In this document: piece by piece, positions 7,940-14,369 of the stretch
Numbering within the stretch: position 1 is the first letter of the stretch
Layout: every line of letters starts with the position of its first letter
Source of the DNA: a bacterium SM23_31
Lineage (GTDB): Bacteria; SM23-31
Direction: 5' to 3'
Length of the DNA stretch: 19,787 bases
Assembly: GCA_001304035.1 (NCBI GenBank)
Contig: LJUD01000008.1
Coordinates: forward strand, 1-19,787
The notes under the pieces: model-generated
The model's database searches: none
What the model saw: the letters and a program-made list of their open reading frames with translations, nothing else
What the model was told of the DNA's origin: nothing
Translations under genes and position numbers: made by a program

Positions 7940-7958
7940 GAAAATGGTTTTCTATAAC
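7940..7958 (+). promoter_or_regulatory. Second Fur-like site before the metallocluster operon
   Basis: GAAAATGGTTTTCTATAAC shares AATGGTTTTC exactly with the reverse complement of the upstream Fur box (14 of 19 positions overall). It sits 22 bases before the DUF5320 gene, with a possible -10 (TATAAC, 7953-7958) inside it. It suggests that the regulator controls the downstream genes directly. Confidence 0.45.
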
Positions 7959-7980
7959 AATAAGAAAGGAGGCGATTAAC

Positions 7981-8379
7981 ATGCCAGCAGGAGATAGAAC
8001 TGGTCCTACCGGGGCCGGTCCAATGACAGGTCGTGCCGCTGGTTACTGTGCCGGCTACTCTACACCAGGTTATATGAACTCAATTCCAGGTAGAGGAGGG
8101 TATGGATTTAGCCGCGGGTCGGGCAGAGGTTTGTCTGGACGAGGGCGCGGCTGGAAAAATTCGTATTGGGCTACAGGCTTGCCAGGCTGGGCAAGAGGAA
8201 GCTATGGTTTTCCTGCATTTGGAGGTGGAGCATATCCTTACGTTCCGGAATTGACGTCGAAACAAGAAACGGATATGCTTAAGCAGGAAGCAGAATTGCT
8301 AAAGAACCAGCTTAAAGACGTCCAGAACCGTATCAACATTCTGGAAAAGGCTGAAAGTGCACCTCAGAAGAATAAATAG
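7981..8379 (+). CDS. DUF5320 family protein
   Basis: This is a small protein (132 residues) with the family signature at the start, MPAGDRTGPTGAGPMTGRAA then GYCAGY. A long Gly/Arg/Tyr-rich low-complexity region follows, with a predicted coiled-coil at about 92-125 (SKQETDMLKQEAELLKNQLK...). A strong ribosome binding site (AAAGGAGG) lies 8 bases upstream. DUF5320 genes regularly sit beside MTH1175-like proteins and ferredoxin-ATPases in anaerobes. No biochemical role is established to my knowledge. A scaffold or chaperone part in the metallocluster system is inference. The gene is followed by a terminator-like hairpin and a MITE-like element, so it may be transcribed partly apart from the rest. 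Confidence 0.82.
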   Translation: MPAGDRTGPTGAGPMTGRAAGYCAGYSTPGYMNSIPGRGGYGFSRGSGRGLSGRGRGWKNSYWATGLPGWARGSYGFPAFGGGAYPYVPELTSKQETDMLKQEAELLKNQLKDVQNRINILEKAESAPQKNK

Positions 8380-8386
8380 CTAAAGA

Positions 8387-8434
8387 GGATGGGGAGTAGA
8401 AGCGTAAATATATTTACCCTATCCCGATTTTTTT
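8387..8434 (+). terminator. Terminator-like hairpin with T-run inside the operon
   Basis: GGATGGGG (8387-8394) pairs with CCCTATCC (8417-8424, one G-U pair). The loop contains the perfect palindrome GTAAATATATTTAC, and T7 follows at 8428-8434. It could end or attenuate transcription after the DUF5320 gene. Confidence 0.55.
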
Positions 8435-8448
8435 AAAAAAAGGAGCAG

Positions 8449-8607
8449 TACTTTGGCAAAAATGCTTAATGAGGTTGTTTCACGCTTTTCTAAAGATCAG
8501 ACTTTGTCTGAAAAATCCCCTTTTTATTCCCCCTTTAATAAAGATTAAAGGGGGAATGCGGGGGGATTTATACATCCCGCTCAGCGGGATAAAAATTTGC
8601 CAAAGTA
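8449..8607. mobile_element. MITE-like repeat element, copy A
   Basis: Terminal inverted repeats TACTTTGGCAAA (8449-8460) and its complement (8596-8607) enclose about 160 bases. Inside are a small hairpin (TCAGAC/GTCTGA, 8497-8511), a strong two-part hairpin (AAATCCCC 8513-8520 with GGGGATTT 8562-8569, enclosing ATTCCCCCTTTAA 8526-8538 with TTAAAGGGGGAAT 8545-8557), and the 17-base palindrome ATCCCGCTCAGCGGGAT (8574-8590). It has no coding capacity. Shared ends and the same palindrome as copy B (12187-12391) point to one non-autonomous element family. Confidence 0.7.
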
Positions 8608-8624
8608 TGAAAGAGGAGAATATA

Positions 8625-9023
8625 ATGAGAGTAGCTATATCTACAGATGGAGAATTTGTATCTGCTCATTTTGGTAGATGCCCGTCTTTTACTATTCTGG
8701 ATATTAAAGACGGCAAAATTATAAAGAAAGATGTTGTAGAGAATCCGGGACATCTGCCTGGGTATATTCCACAATTTCTACATAAACAAGGTGTTGGATA
8801 TATTATTGCGGGTGGCATGGGAATGAGGGCTGCAGGTTTCTTTAATGAGTTTGATATAATGACAATAGTAGGTATAAGTGGGAAAATTGATGAAGTAATA
8901 GAAAAGCTTCTAAAAGGCACACTGAAAGGTGGTGAGAGTCTTTGTAAACCAGGTTCAGGAAAAGGATATGGTGTAGATAAGGCTCAATGTGACCATCCAG
9001 ATCAAGACGAACATAAACATTAA
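8625..9023 (+). CDS. NifX/MTH1175-like metallocluster-binding protein with His-rich tail
   Basis: This 132-residue protein belongs to the dinitrogenase iron-molybdenum cofactor-binding fold (NifB C-terminus, NifX, NafY, MTH1175). Family signature: an N-terminal beta strand MRVAIST, then the loop SAHFGRCPSF (His15, Cys19), and GGMGMRAAGFF. The C-terminus ends in KAQCDHPDQDEHKH, a likely extra metal-binding tail. The start at 8625 is chosen because GAGGAG lies 6 bases upstream and homology begins there. The frame is open upstream to 8469, but that extension reads through the repeat element. Expected role: cytosolic carrier or assembly site for a metal-sulfur cluster. No nitrogenase genes are present, so FeMo-cofactor work is unlikely. 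Confidence 0.85.
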   Translation: MRVAISTDGEFVSAHFGRCPSFTILDIKDGKIIKKDVVENPGHLPGYIPQFLHKQGVGYIIAGGMGMRAAGFFNEFDIMTIVGISGKIDEVIEKLLKGTLKGGESLCKPGSGKGYGVDKAQCDHPDQDEHKH

Positions 9024-9044
9024 AAGAATCAGCGGGAGAATGAA

Positions 9045-9410
9045 ATGGAGATTTGCATAACTTCAAAAGGCGATAATTTGGATTCACAGATTGATCCTCG
9101 ATTTGGAAGATGTCAATACTTTATTTTTGTAGATCCGGAAACTTTTGAATTTGAGGCAATTCAGAATCCAAATATCGATGCTATGGGTGGCGCAGGCATT
9201 CAATCAGGTCAACTTATAGCAGGAAAACAAGTCAAGACAATTATAACTGGTAATGTCGGACCTAATGCATTTCAAACATTACAAGCAGCCGGTGTAGATG
9301 TTATCACCAGCGTAGCTGGCAGTGTTAAAGAGACCGTTGAGAAATATGTTAGAGGCGAACTTAAGCCGATTCAAGGTCCAAGTGTAAATTCAAAGTTTGG
9401 CATGCCTTAA
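9045..9410 (+). CDS. NifX/MTH1175-like metallocluster-binding protein (second copy)
   Basis: This 121-residue protein has the same fold as the preceding gene: MEICITS strand, SQIDPRFGRCQYFIF with Cys23, then GAGIQSGQLIAGKQVKTIIT and GNVGPNAFQTLQAAGVDV. Unlike its neighbour it keeps the classic GPNAF motif and has no His-rich tail, so the two are probably non-redundant partners. It follows after 21 bases with GGGAG as ribosome binding site. Orange Protein of Desulfovibrio, which carries a Mo-Cu-sulfide cluster, belongs to this family. Binding of the same cluster here is inference. Confidence 0.86.
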   Translation: MEICITSKGDNLDSQIDPRFGRCQYFIFVDPETFEFEAIQNPNIDAMGGAGIQSGQLIAGKQVKTIITGNVGPNAFQTLQAAGVDVITSVAGSVKETVEKYVRGELKPIQGPSVNSKFGMP

Positions 9411-9434
9411 AAAAAGTAAAAGGAGGGATTAAAA

Positions 9435-9653
9435 ATGCCGTTTGGAAAAGGAACAAATCAACCTGGCAGTGGTCAAGGGAGAGGTACAGGCAGGGGCAGT
9501 GGACGCGGCAGGATGGGTGGAAACCGTCCAGGCGCAGGCCTGGGTGGAAATTGCGTCTGTCCGTCTTGTGGTGCAAAGGTTTCGCATAAAGCAGGAACTC
9601 CATGTTATTCTGTGAATTGCCCTGAGTGCGGTACAAGAATGGCAAGAGAATAA
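9435..9653 (+). CDS. Small Gly/Arg-rich zinc-ribbon protein
   Basis: This is a 72-residue protein with a strong ribosome binding site (AGGAGGG). Residues 1-39 are a Gly/Arg/Ser-rich repeat-like stretch. Residues 40-66 hold CVCPSCGAK, Cys57 and CPECGTRM (Cys40, 42, 45, 57, 62, 65), enough for a zinc or rubredoxin-like iron site. Proteins of this form recur in DUF5320/MTH1175 clusters. A metal-handling or protein-docking role is inferred only from position. It ends 4 bases before the first ATPase, so the genes are surely co-transcribed. Confidence 0.8.
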   Translation: MPFGKGTNQPGSGQGRGTGRGSGRGRMGGNRPGAGLGGNCVCPSCGAKVSHKAGTPCYSVNCPECGTRMARE

Positions 9654-9657
9654 TTCT

Positions 9658-10494
9658 ATGATTATTTCAATTGCAAGTGGAAAAGGTGGAACAGGAAAAA
9701 CTACAATAGCTACAAATCTTGCCCTTTCTATAAAAAAACGCGTTCAATTTTTAGACTGTGATGTCGAAGAGCCCAATGCACATATTTTCTTGAAGCCTCA
9801 GATTCAAAGAACCGAAGCTGTATCTATTCCTGTGCCTGAAATCGATGAGTCTAAGTGTAATTTCTGCGGCAGATGTCAGGAAATTTGTGCTTATAATGCT
9901 CTTGCAGTGCTGAAGGACAAAGTATTGACTTTTCACCATCTCTGCCATGGCTGTGGTGGTTGTCGGCTTCTTTGTCCCCTGAATGCGATTAAAGAAGTCG
10001 ATAGAGAGATAGGTGTCATTGAAGTTGGCAGTTCGAATAACTTGCAATTTATACACGGAAGATTAAATATTAATGAAATGATGTCTCCGCCTTTAATCAG
10101 GGCAGTTAAGGATTGTATTATTCCTACAAAAATTGTTATTATTGATGCCCCGCCGGGAACATCCTGCCCTGTTATTGAAGCAGTTAAAAATAGCGATTTT
10201 TGCATATTGGTAACAGAACCGACTCCTTTTGGTTTAAATGATTTGGTACTGGCAGTCGAGGTTTTAAGAAGATTGGGTATTCCTTTCGGTGTTGTAATAA
10301 ACCGGTCTGATATCGGGGATGATAAGGTAGATAATTTTTGCCATAAAGATAATATCCCGATACTAATGCGAATACCCTTTAATAAACAAATAGCAATAGC
10401 ATATTCAGAAGGTATCCCAATAATAGATACGATTTCAGAATATAAAAAAGAGTTTGTTGCACTATACAAAAATATCGTAAAAATAGTAAGATGA
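9658..10494 (+). CDS. MinD-superfamily P-loop ATPase with inserted ferredoxin domain (first)
   Basis: This 278-residue cytosolic ATPase has the deviant Walker A GKGGTGKT (8-15), DCDVEEPN (33-40), switch motif DAPPG (163-167) and TEPTPFG (186-192), all typical of the Mrp/MinD/NifH group. Between strands it carries two [4Fe-4S] ferredoxin motifs: Cys67, 70, 73, 77 and Cys96, 99, 102, 106. This arrangement matches the paired ATPases of the ORP complex, where nucleotide hydrolysis is thought to drive cluster assembly or electron delivery to the MTH1175-like partner. The stop overlaps the start of the next gene by 4 bases (ATGA), implying translational coupling and perhaps a heterodimer with it. 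Not a true MinD: there is no amphipathic membrane-targeting tail and no MinC/E nearby. Confidence 0.9.
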   Translation: MIISIASGKGGTGKTTIATNLALSIKKRVQFLDCDVEEPNAHIFLKPQIQRTEAVSIPVPEIDESKCNFCGRCQEICAYNALAVLKDKVLTFHHLCHGCGGCRLLCPLNAIKEVDREIGVIEVGSSNNLQFIHGRLNINEMMSPPLIRAVKDCIIPTKIVIIDAPPGTSCPVIEAVKNSDFCILVTEPTPFGLNDLVLAVEVLRRLGIPFGVVINRSDIGDDKVDNFCHKDNIPILMRIPFNKQIAIAYSEGIPIIDTISEYKKEFVALYKNIVKIVR

Positions 10495-11339
10495 AACAGA
10501 TAGTCGTAATAAGTGGAAAAGGCGGAACTGGCAAAACTGTACTAACTGCTTCATTTGCCGCTCTGGCAGATAATGCCGTTTTTGCGGACTGTGATGTAGA
10601 TGCAGCCGATTTACATCTTTTGTTAAAACCTAAGATAAGGGAAAGGTATGAATTCAAAAGCGGAAAAACTGCAGTTATTGATAAAAAACACTGCACGCAG
10701 TGCGGCGAATGCATCACGATCTGCCGTTTTAATGCAATAAGCGAAGATTTTATAATAGATCCTATCTCCTGTGAAGGATGTGGAATTTGTAGTCTTATTT
10801 GTCCGGAGCAAGCCGTCATGATGGAAGAAAATTTGTCTGGTGATTGGTACATATCAGAGACAAAATACGGTCCTTTAGTGCATGCAAAATTAGGAATTGC
10901 CGAAGAGAATTCCGGGAAACTTGTAACCTTGGTGAGACAAAACGCAAAGAAAATAGCAGAGGAGCAGCATAAAGACCATGTAATAATTGATGGACCTCCC
11001 GGGATTGGCTGTCCGGTTGTTGCCTCTATAACAAATACAGATTTAGCCTTGATAATTACTGAACCTACGCTTTCAGGCATTCACGATATGGAAAGAGTTG
11101 CTGCTGTTGCCGAGCACTTTGGAATTCAGACTAAGGTTGTGATAAATAAATACGATATTAATTTAAAGAATACCCGTGATATTAGAACAATCTGCCAAAA
11201 TAAAAATATAGAGGTTTTGGCACAATTGCCTTTTTCTGAAGACGTTAACAAATCACTGGTTAAATGCATACCTATTGTTGAATTATGTAATAGTCAAATA
11301 ACTGAGGATATTACCGATTTATGGAATAAAGTTAAATAA
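10491..11339 (+). CDS. MinD-superfamily P-loop ATPase with inserted ferredoxin domain (second)
   Basis: This is a paralogue of the preceding gene (282 residues). Walker A GKGGTGKT (9-16), DCDVDAAD (33-40), ferredoxin cysteines 68, 71, 74, 78 and 94, 97, 100, 104, switch DGPPG (167-171), TEPTLSG (190-196). All cluster ligands and nucleotide motifs are intact, so both ATPases should be active. Start overlap ATGA with the upstream gene. In the paired arrangement known from anaerobes the two proteins probably form a heterodimer that passes electrons or clusters to the NifX-like proteins. Inference rests on synteny and motifs. Confidence 0.9.
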   Translation: MKQIVVISGKGGTGKTVLTASFAALADNAVFADCDVDAADLHLLLKPKIRERYEFKSGKTAVIDKKHCTQCGECITICRFNAISEDFIIDPISCEGCGICSLICPEQAVMMEENLSGDWYISETKYGPLVHAKLGIAEENSGKLVTLVRQNAKKIAEEQHKDHVIIDGPPGIGCPVVASITNTDLALIITEPTLSGIHDMERVAAVAEHFGIQTKVVINKYDINLKNTRDIRTICQNKNIEVLAQLPFSEDVNKSLVKCIPIVELCNSQITEDITDLWNKVK

Positions 11340-11386
11340 GCATTAAAGAGTAATGATATAAGAAAAGTGGAACCGGGAGAAAAGAC

Positions 11387-11800
11387 ATGAGTGATTTTAA
11401 TGACGAGATTATGAATAATAATAATTCATCTGATGATTCAGAGGATATAGTATCATTCATTAGGAGTCCAAAGCACTTTGGAAGAATGAATAATCCCACG
11501 AGTGCCGTATGTATCAAAGGTCCCTGTGGCGACGAGATGGAATTTTATCTCGTTATAAATGACGGAATTATAGAAGAAGTAAAGTTTTATACAGATGGCT
11601 GCATTTCTACAATCGCCTGCGGCGAAGTAGCCGCCCGGTTGGCACAAGGTAAATCTATTAATGAAGTTTTAGATATTTCTCCGGGAAAAGTAAAACAAAT
11701 ATTGAAGGAATTGCCACAGACTCACAGCCACTGTTCAATTTTAGCTGTTTGTACTCTTCATAGAGCCGTTGCAGATTTTTTGCTTAAAAATAAATTCTGA
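11387..11800 (+). CDS. IscU/NifU-N-like iron-sulfur cluster scaffold protein
   Basis: This 137-residue protein holds the three cluster-ligand cysteines of IscU-type scaffolds: Cys47 in GPCGDEM with the following Asp49, Cys72 in TDGCIS, and Cys116 in THSHCSILA. Extra Cys42, 78 and 122 could bind more metal. The N-terminus (1-30) is an Asn/Asp/Ser-rich extension before the fold. No desulfurase (IscS/NifS), HscA/B or Isc regulator lies nearby, so this scaffold is likely dedicated to the surrounding metallocluster system rather than general Fe-S supply. GGGAG lies 9 bases upstream of the ATG. A 47-base gap separates it from the ATPase gene, with no terminator seen. Confidence 0.85.
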   Translation: MSDFNDEIMNNNNSSDDSEDIVSFIRSPKHFGRMNNPTSAVCIKGPCGDEMEFYLVINDGIIEEVKFYTDGCISTIACGEVAARLAQGKSINEVLDISPGKVKQILKELPQTHSHCSILAVCTLHRAVADFLLKNKF

Positions 11801-11821
11801 TTTTCCGGAAAGGTGATAAAT

Positions 11822-12070
11822 ATGCCGATTTATGAATACAAATGTAAAGACTGCGGAAAGATTAGCGAGTTTTTTGCAGGTGTATCCCAGCAAAAACTGG
11901 ATATTAAATGTGAGTATTGTGGAAGTAGAAAAATGAGTAAAATATTTTCTAAGAGTTATGTTATAACAAACAGCAGTGTTATTGGCTCGCAGGGTGGCAA
12001 AACCTGTTGCGGAAGGGATGAACGCTGCGATTCTCCTCCCTGTGCAGATGACAGCCTTTGTAAAAGATGA
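11822..12070 (+). CDS. FmdB-type zinc-ribbon protein
   Basis: This 82-residue protein begins with the FmdB family signature MPIYEYKCKDCG, with a CxxC pair at Cys8/Cys11 and another at Cys30/Cys33 (CEYCGS). It continues in a C-terminal segment with five more cysteines (62, 63, 69, 74, 80). The ATG at 11822 fits the family start and has AAAGGTGA at correct distance. An in-frame GTG at 11813 overlaps that site and is rejected. FmdB-like ribbons are found in many operons with unclear roles. Here it is the last gene of the metallocluster unit. Confidence 0.8.
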   Translation: MPIYEYKCKDCGKISEFFAGVSQQKLDIKCEYCGSRKMSKIFSKSYVITNSSVIGSQGGKTCCGRDERCDSPPCADDSLCKR

Positions 12071-12186
12071 ATGAAAATGAATATGAATAGGATTACAAAT
12101 CCGTAAATTGTGAATAAAAGAATGGGGAATAGTAAATTAATAATAACGGCGTGATAAATTATAAAAAAATAGAAATTTTCACTTAT

Positions 12187-12391
12187 TAATAGTACTTTGG
12201 TAAAAATTCACATAAAGATGCTGGTCCCGCTTAGCGGGAAAGCATGACAGGGAAGGCGTACCTGTCATTCCGAACTTGGTTCGGCATCTAATACAAATTA
12301 AAAACATATTTGAATATAAATTTCTTGGGAAAATTATTAGATCAAATGCGTTCAAAATTGAAAATTCCCAAAATTTACCAAAGTACTATTA
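12187..12391. mobile_element. MITE-like repeat element, copy B
   Basis: Perfect 18-base terminal inverted repeats TAATAGTACTTTGGTAAA (12187-12204) and complement (12374-12391) enclose 205 bases without coding capacity. Inside, an outer pair AGATGC/GCATCT (12216-12221, 12284-12289) encloses three hairpins: TCCCGCTTAGCGGGA (12225-12239), ATGACAGG/CCTGTCAT (12244-12251, 12261-12268) and CCGAAC/GTTCGG (12270-12284). A further pair TTGGGAA/TTCCCAA lies to the right (about 12326-12371). The segment around TGTCATTCCGAACTTGGTTC resembles a widespread intergenic palindrome of bacteria. It lies in the 400-base gap between the convergent FmdB and capD-like genes. Apart from it, the gap (12071-12470) shows nothing. 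Confidence 0.75.
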
Positions 12392-12468
12392 TTAAATTAA
12401 AATGATTATAGTCCACTATTGGTTTTGCTTAACGGAATGACCAGCATTGATAGTCTTTTTGAACCTCG

Positions 12469-12699
12469 TATCACGGCAGGACGGTTTTGCCCGCTACTAT
12501 GGGTGTGGATTGGAATTCGGGAAGAATAGCCCGGATGGTCTTGATTACGGCTTTCCGGTCGCCGGAGGCGGAATTTTCAAGCAGTACGGTTATCATCTTT
12601 TCAAATTCGGAGGTTCGATAATGTGTAGTCAGTTCAGCGCGTAAGATTTTATTGTGTACAGTTGGCTGGGGATTCTCCTCGCTCAACCACAATTCTTCC
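12469..12699. repeat. Right copy of capD 3'-end direct repeat
   Basis: Pairs with 6897-7127 (19 differences in 231 bases, no gaps, same orientation). This copy is part of the intact dehydratase gene. The 5.3 kb between the copies holds the whole Fur/metallocluster operon. Confidence 0.85.
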
Positions 12700-14333
12700 T
12701 TTTTCTTCTCGCCGGGACGCATACCGGTGTAGACAATTTCAACATCTTTATCCTCATCAAGTCCGGACAGCTTAATTAAATCATGTGCAAGGTCGGTAAT
12801 CCTGATCGGCTTGCCCATATTCAGGATGAAGATCTCGCCTCCCTCGCCGAGTGCGCATGCCTGATTGATAAGGCTTACTGCTTCGGGGATTGTCATGAAA
12901 TAGCGCTCCATATCGGGGTCTGTTACGGTAAGCGGACCGCCGTTCTTGATTTGTTCCTGAAAAATAGTAACGACACTGCCCCTGCTGCCGATTACATTCC
13001 CGAACCGCACGGTCATAAAGTGTGTTTTACTGTTGCGGAAATAATGGAGCAAAACAAGCTCGGCAATGCGTTTTGTTGCGCCCATTACGTTCGCAGGATA
13101 AACCGCTTTATCGGTTGATACGTTCACAAATTTTTCCACGCCGTATTTCTCGGACAACTGAGCAATGAAGATTGTATTTCTCACGTTATTTTCCACTGCT
13201 TCAGCCGGGTGTTCTTCCATGACCGGCACATGCTTATAGGCAGCGGAATGAAAAACCACCTCCGGGCGGTATTCCACAAATAATTTTTCCATTTTGTTCC
13301 GGTTACCTATATCGAGCAGTACATAATGAAATGTGGAATTATTGGAGTGATTGCGGAGGTTTTGTTCGAGATAAAACATGTTGGTTTCATCCCTGTCCAG
13401 CATCAGCAGCCGTACGGGATGAAAATCGGCGATCTGCCTCGAAAGCTCCTGCCCTATCGAGCCTGCGGCGCCCGTAATCAGGATTGTTTTTTCACGAAGA
13501 TAGCTCTGTGCGTTCGTACTCGCAATCTCAACCGGTTTACGCTGAATCAAATCTTCGAGACGGACGTCCCTGATTCGTGATACCGGATAGCGTTTTTCTA
13601 AAATTTCCCGCAGATCGGGAACAGTCGAAACCTTCACTCCCGGCAGGCTGGCAGCATCAAAGATTTCCCGCATTTCGCTGCCCGATGCGGAAGGTATTGC
13701 AATTATCATCTCTCCTATGTGCTCCCGTTTCACTATATCTGCCAGTATATTCCGGTCACCAAGAACCGGAACACCGTTAATACGGAGGTTAAGCTTTTTC
13801 GGATCGTCATCAATAAATCCGCATACTAAATAGGGGAGACGCTTGTTTTTCCGGATTTCACGCACCACCATATCGCCTGCATCACCGGCGCCGTATATCA
13901 GTACCCGTGTACTGTTTGCAGGGCGGCGCCGGAAAATATCCCGGAGAATGCGTTGAGAAAAGTGGGCTCCACTGAGAAATACAACGAGAAGAATTGCGTC
14001 AATAATAAGCGCTCCCCGGGGAAAACGAATCACAAAACTCCACAAAAGAAAAATATAGAACATCGATCCGATTATAACACACCGTATTATCAATAAATAC
14101 TCACCCATTCCGGCATATTTTCCAACTCCCCGGTACAATCCGAATACGTAAAAAACCGCCCCGCGAGCAATAATGACTATGAGTAAACCTTCGGGTAAAT
14201 GCCCCAGTTCAACCGGGTCAATATTATCAATTTGAAAATCGTACCGGAGAAGCAGCGCAATACAAAATGAAGCCGCCGCTAAAACCAGGTCGATTAATAC
14301 GATGGGAATTTGTCTTAACGTGATTTTATACAT
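12471..14333 (-). CDS. Membrane nucleotide-sugar 4,6-dehydratase/epimerase (CapD/WbpM/FlaA1 type)
   Basis: This 620-residue inner-membrane enzyme modifies UDP-sugars for polysaccharide or glycan synthesis. Four N-terminal membrane helices (about 8-29, 48-67, 80-103, 108-126). A first Rossmann-like domain with VLIYGAGDAG (144-153). The catalytic SDR domain has NAD-binding GAAGSIG (288-294), HSAAYKHVPVMEEHP (362-376) and the active-site segment STDKAVYPANVMGATKR (406-422), where Met417 replaces the usual Tyr of YxxxK, with Lys421 kept. This M-for-Y change is a mark of the UDP-GlcNAc 4,6-dehydratase group. MRPGEKKKEEL lies near the C-terminus. It follows the sugar transferase gene by 36 bases on the same strand, forming a glycan-initiation pair. 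Its last 230 bases are repeated at 6897-7127. Confidence 0.9.
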   Translation of the reverse strand: MYKITLRQIPIVLIDLVLAAASFCIALLLRYDFQIDNIDPVELGHLPEGLLIVIIARGAVFYVFGLYRGVGKYAGMGEYLLIIRCVIIGSMFYIFLLWSFVIRFPRGALIIDAILLVVFLSGAHFSQRILRDIFRRRPANSTRVLIYGAGDAGDMVVREIRKNKRLPYLVCGFIDDDPKKLNLRINGVPVLGDRNILADIVKREHIGEMIIAIPSASGSEMREIFDAASLPGVKVSTVPDLREILEKRYPVSRIRDVRLEDLIQRKPVEIASTNAQSYLREKTILITGAAGSIGQELSRQIADFHPVRLLMLDRDETNMFYLEQNLRNHSNNSTFHYVLLDIGNRNKMEKLFVEYRPEVVFHSAAYKHVPVMEEHPAEAVENNVRNTIFIAQLSEKYGVEKFVNVSTDKAVYPANVMGATKRIAELVLLHYFRNSKTHFMTVRFGNVIGSRGSVVTIFQEQIKNGGPLTVTDPDMERYFMTIPEAVSLINQACALGEGGEIFILNMGKPIRITDLAHDLIKLSGLDEDKDVEIVYTGMRPGEKKKEELWLSEENPQPTVHNKILRAELTTHYRTSEFEKMITVLLENSASGDRKAVIKTIRAILPEFQSTPIVAGKTVLP

Positions 14334-14369
14334 GAACCGTCAAATTATATGATAAAGGAAACATTTCAT

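Noticed and set aside
8469..8624. N-terminal extension of the first NifX-like protein (open frame from 8469).
   Set aside because: It translates through the repeat element; homology and the GAGGAG site place the start at 8625.
9933..11080. Long minus-strand ORFs opposite the ATPase genes (9933-10469, 10379-11080).
   Set aside because: They are antisense to two strongly conserved enzymes and show no ribosome binding site or family motif.
9658..11339. The two ATPases as MinD cell-division or nitrogenase reductase (NifH) proteins.
   Set aside because: Inserted 2x[4Fe-4S] ferredoxin domains and the lack of MinC/E or nif genes fit the COG1149-type metallocluster ATPases instead.
12216..12289. 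Clover-like fold considered as a tRNA.
   Set aside because: No anticodon-loop, T-loop or acceptor features; the stems belong to the repeat element.
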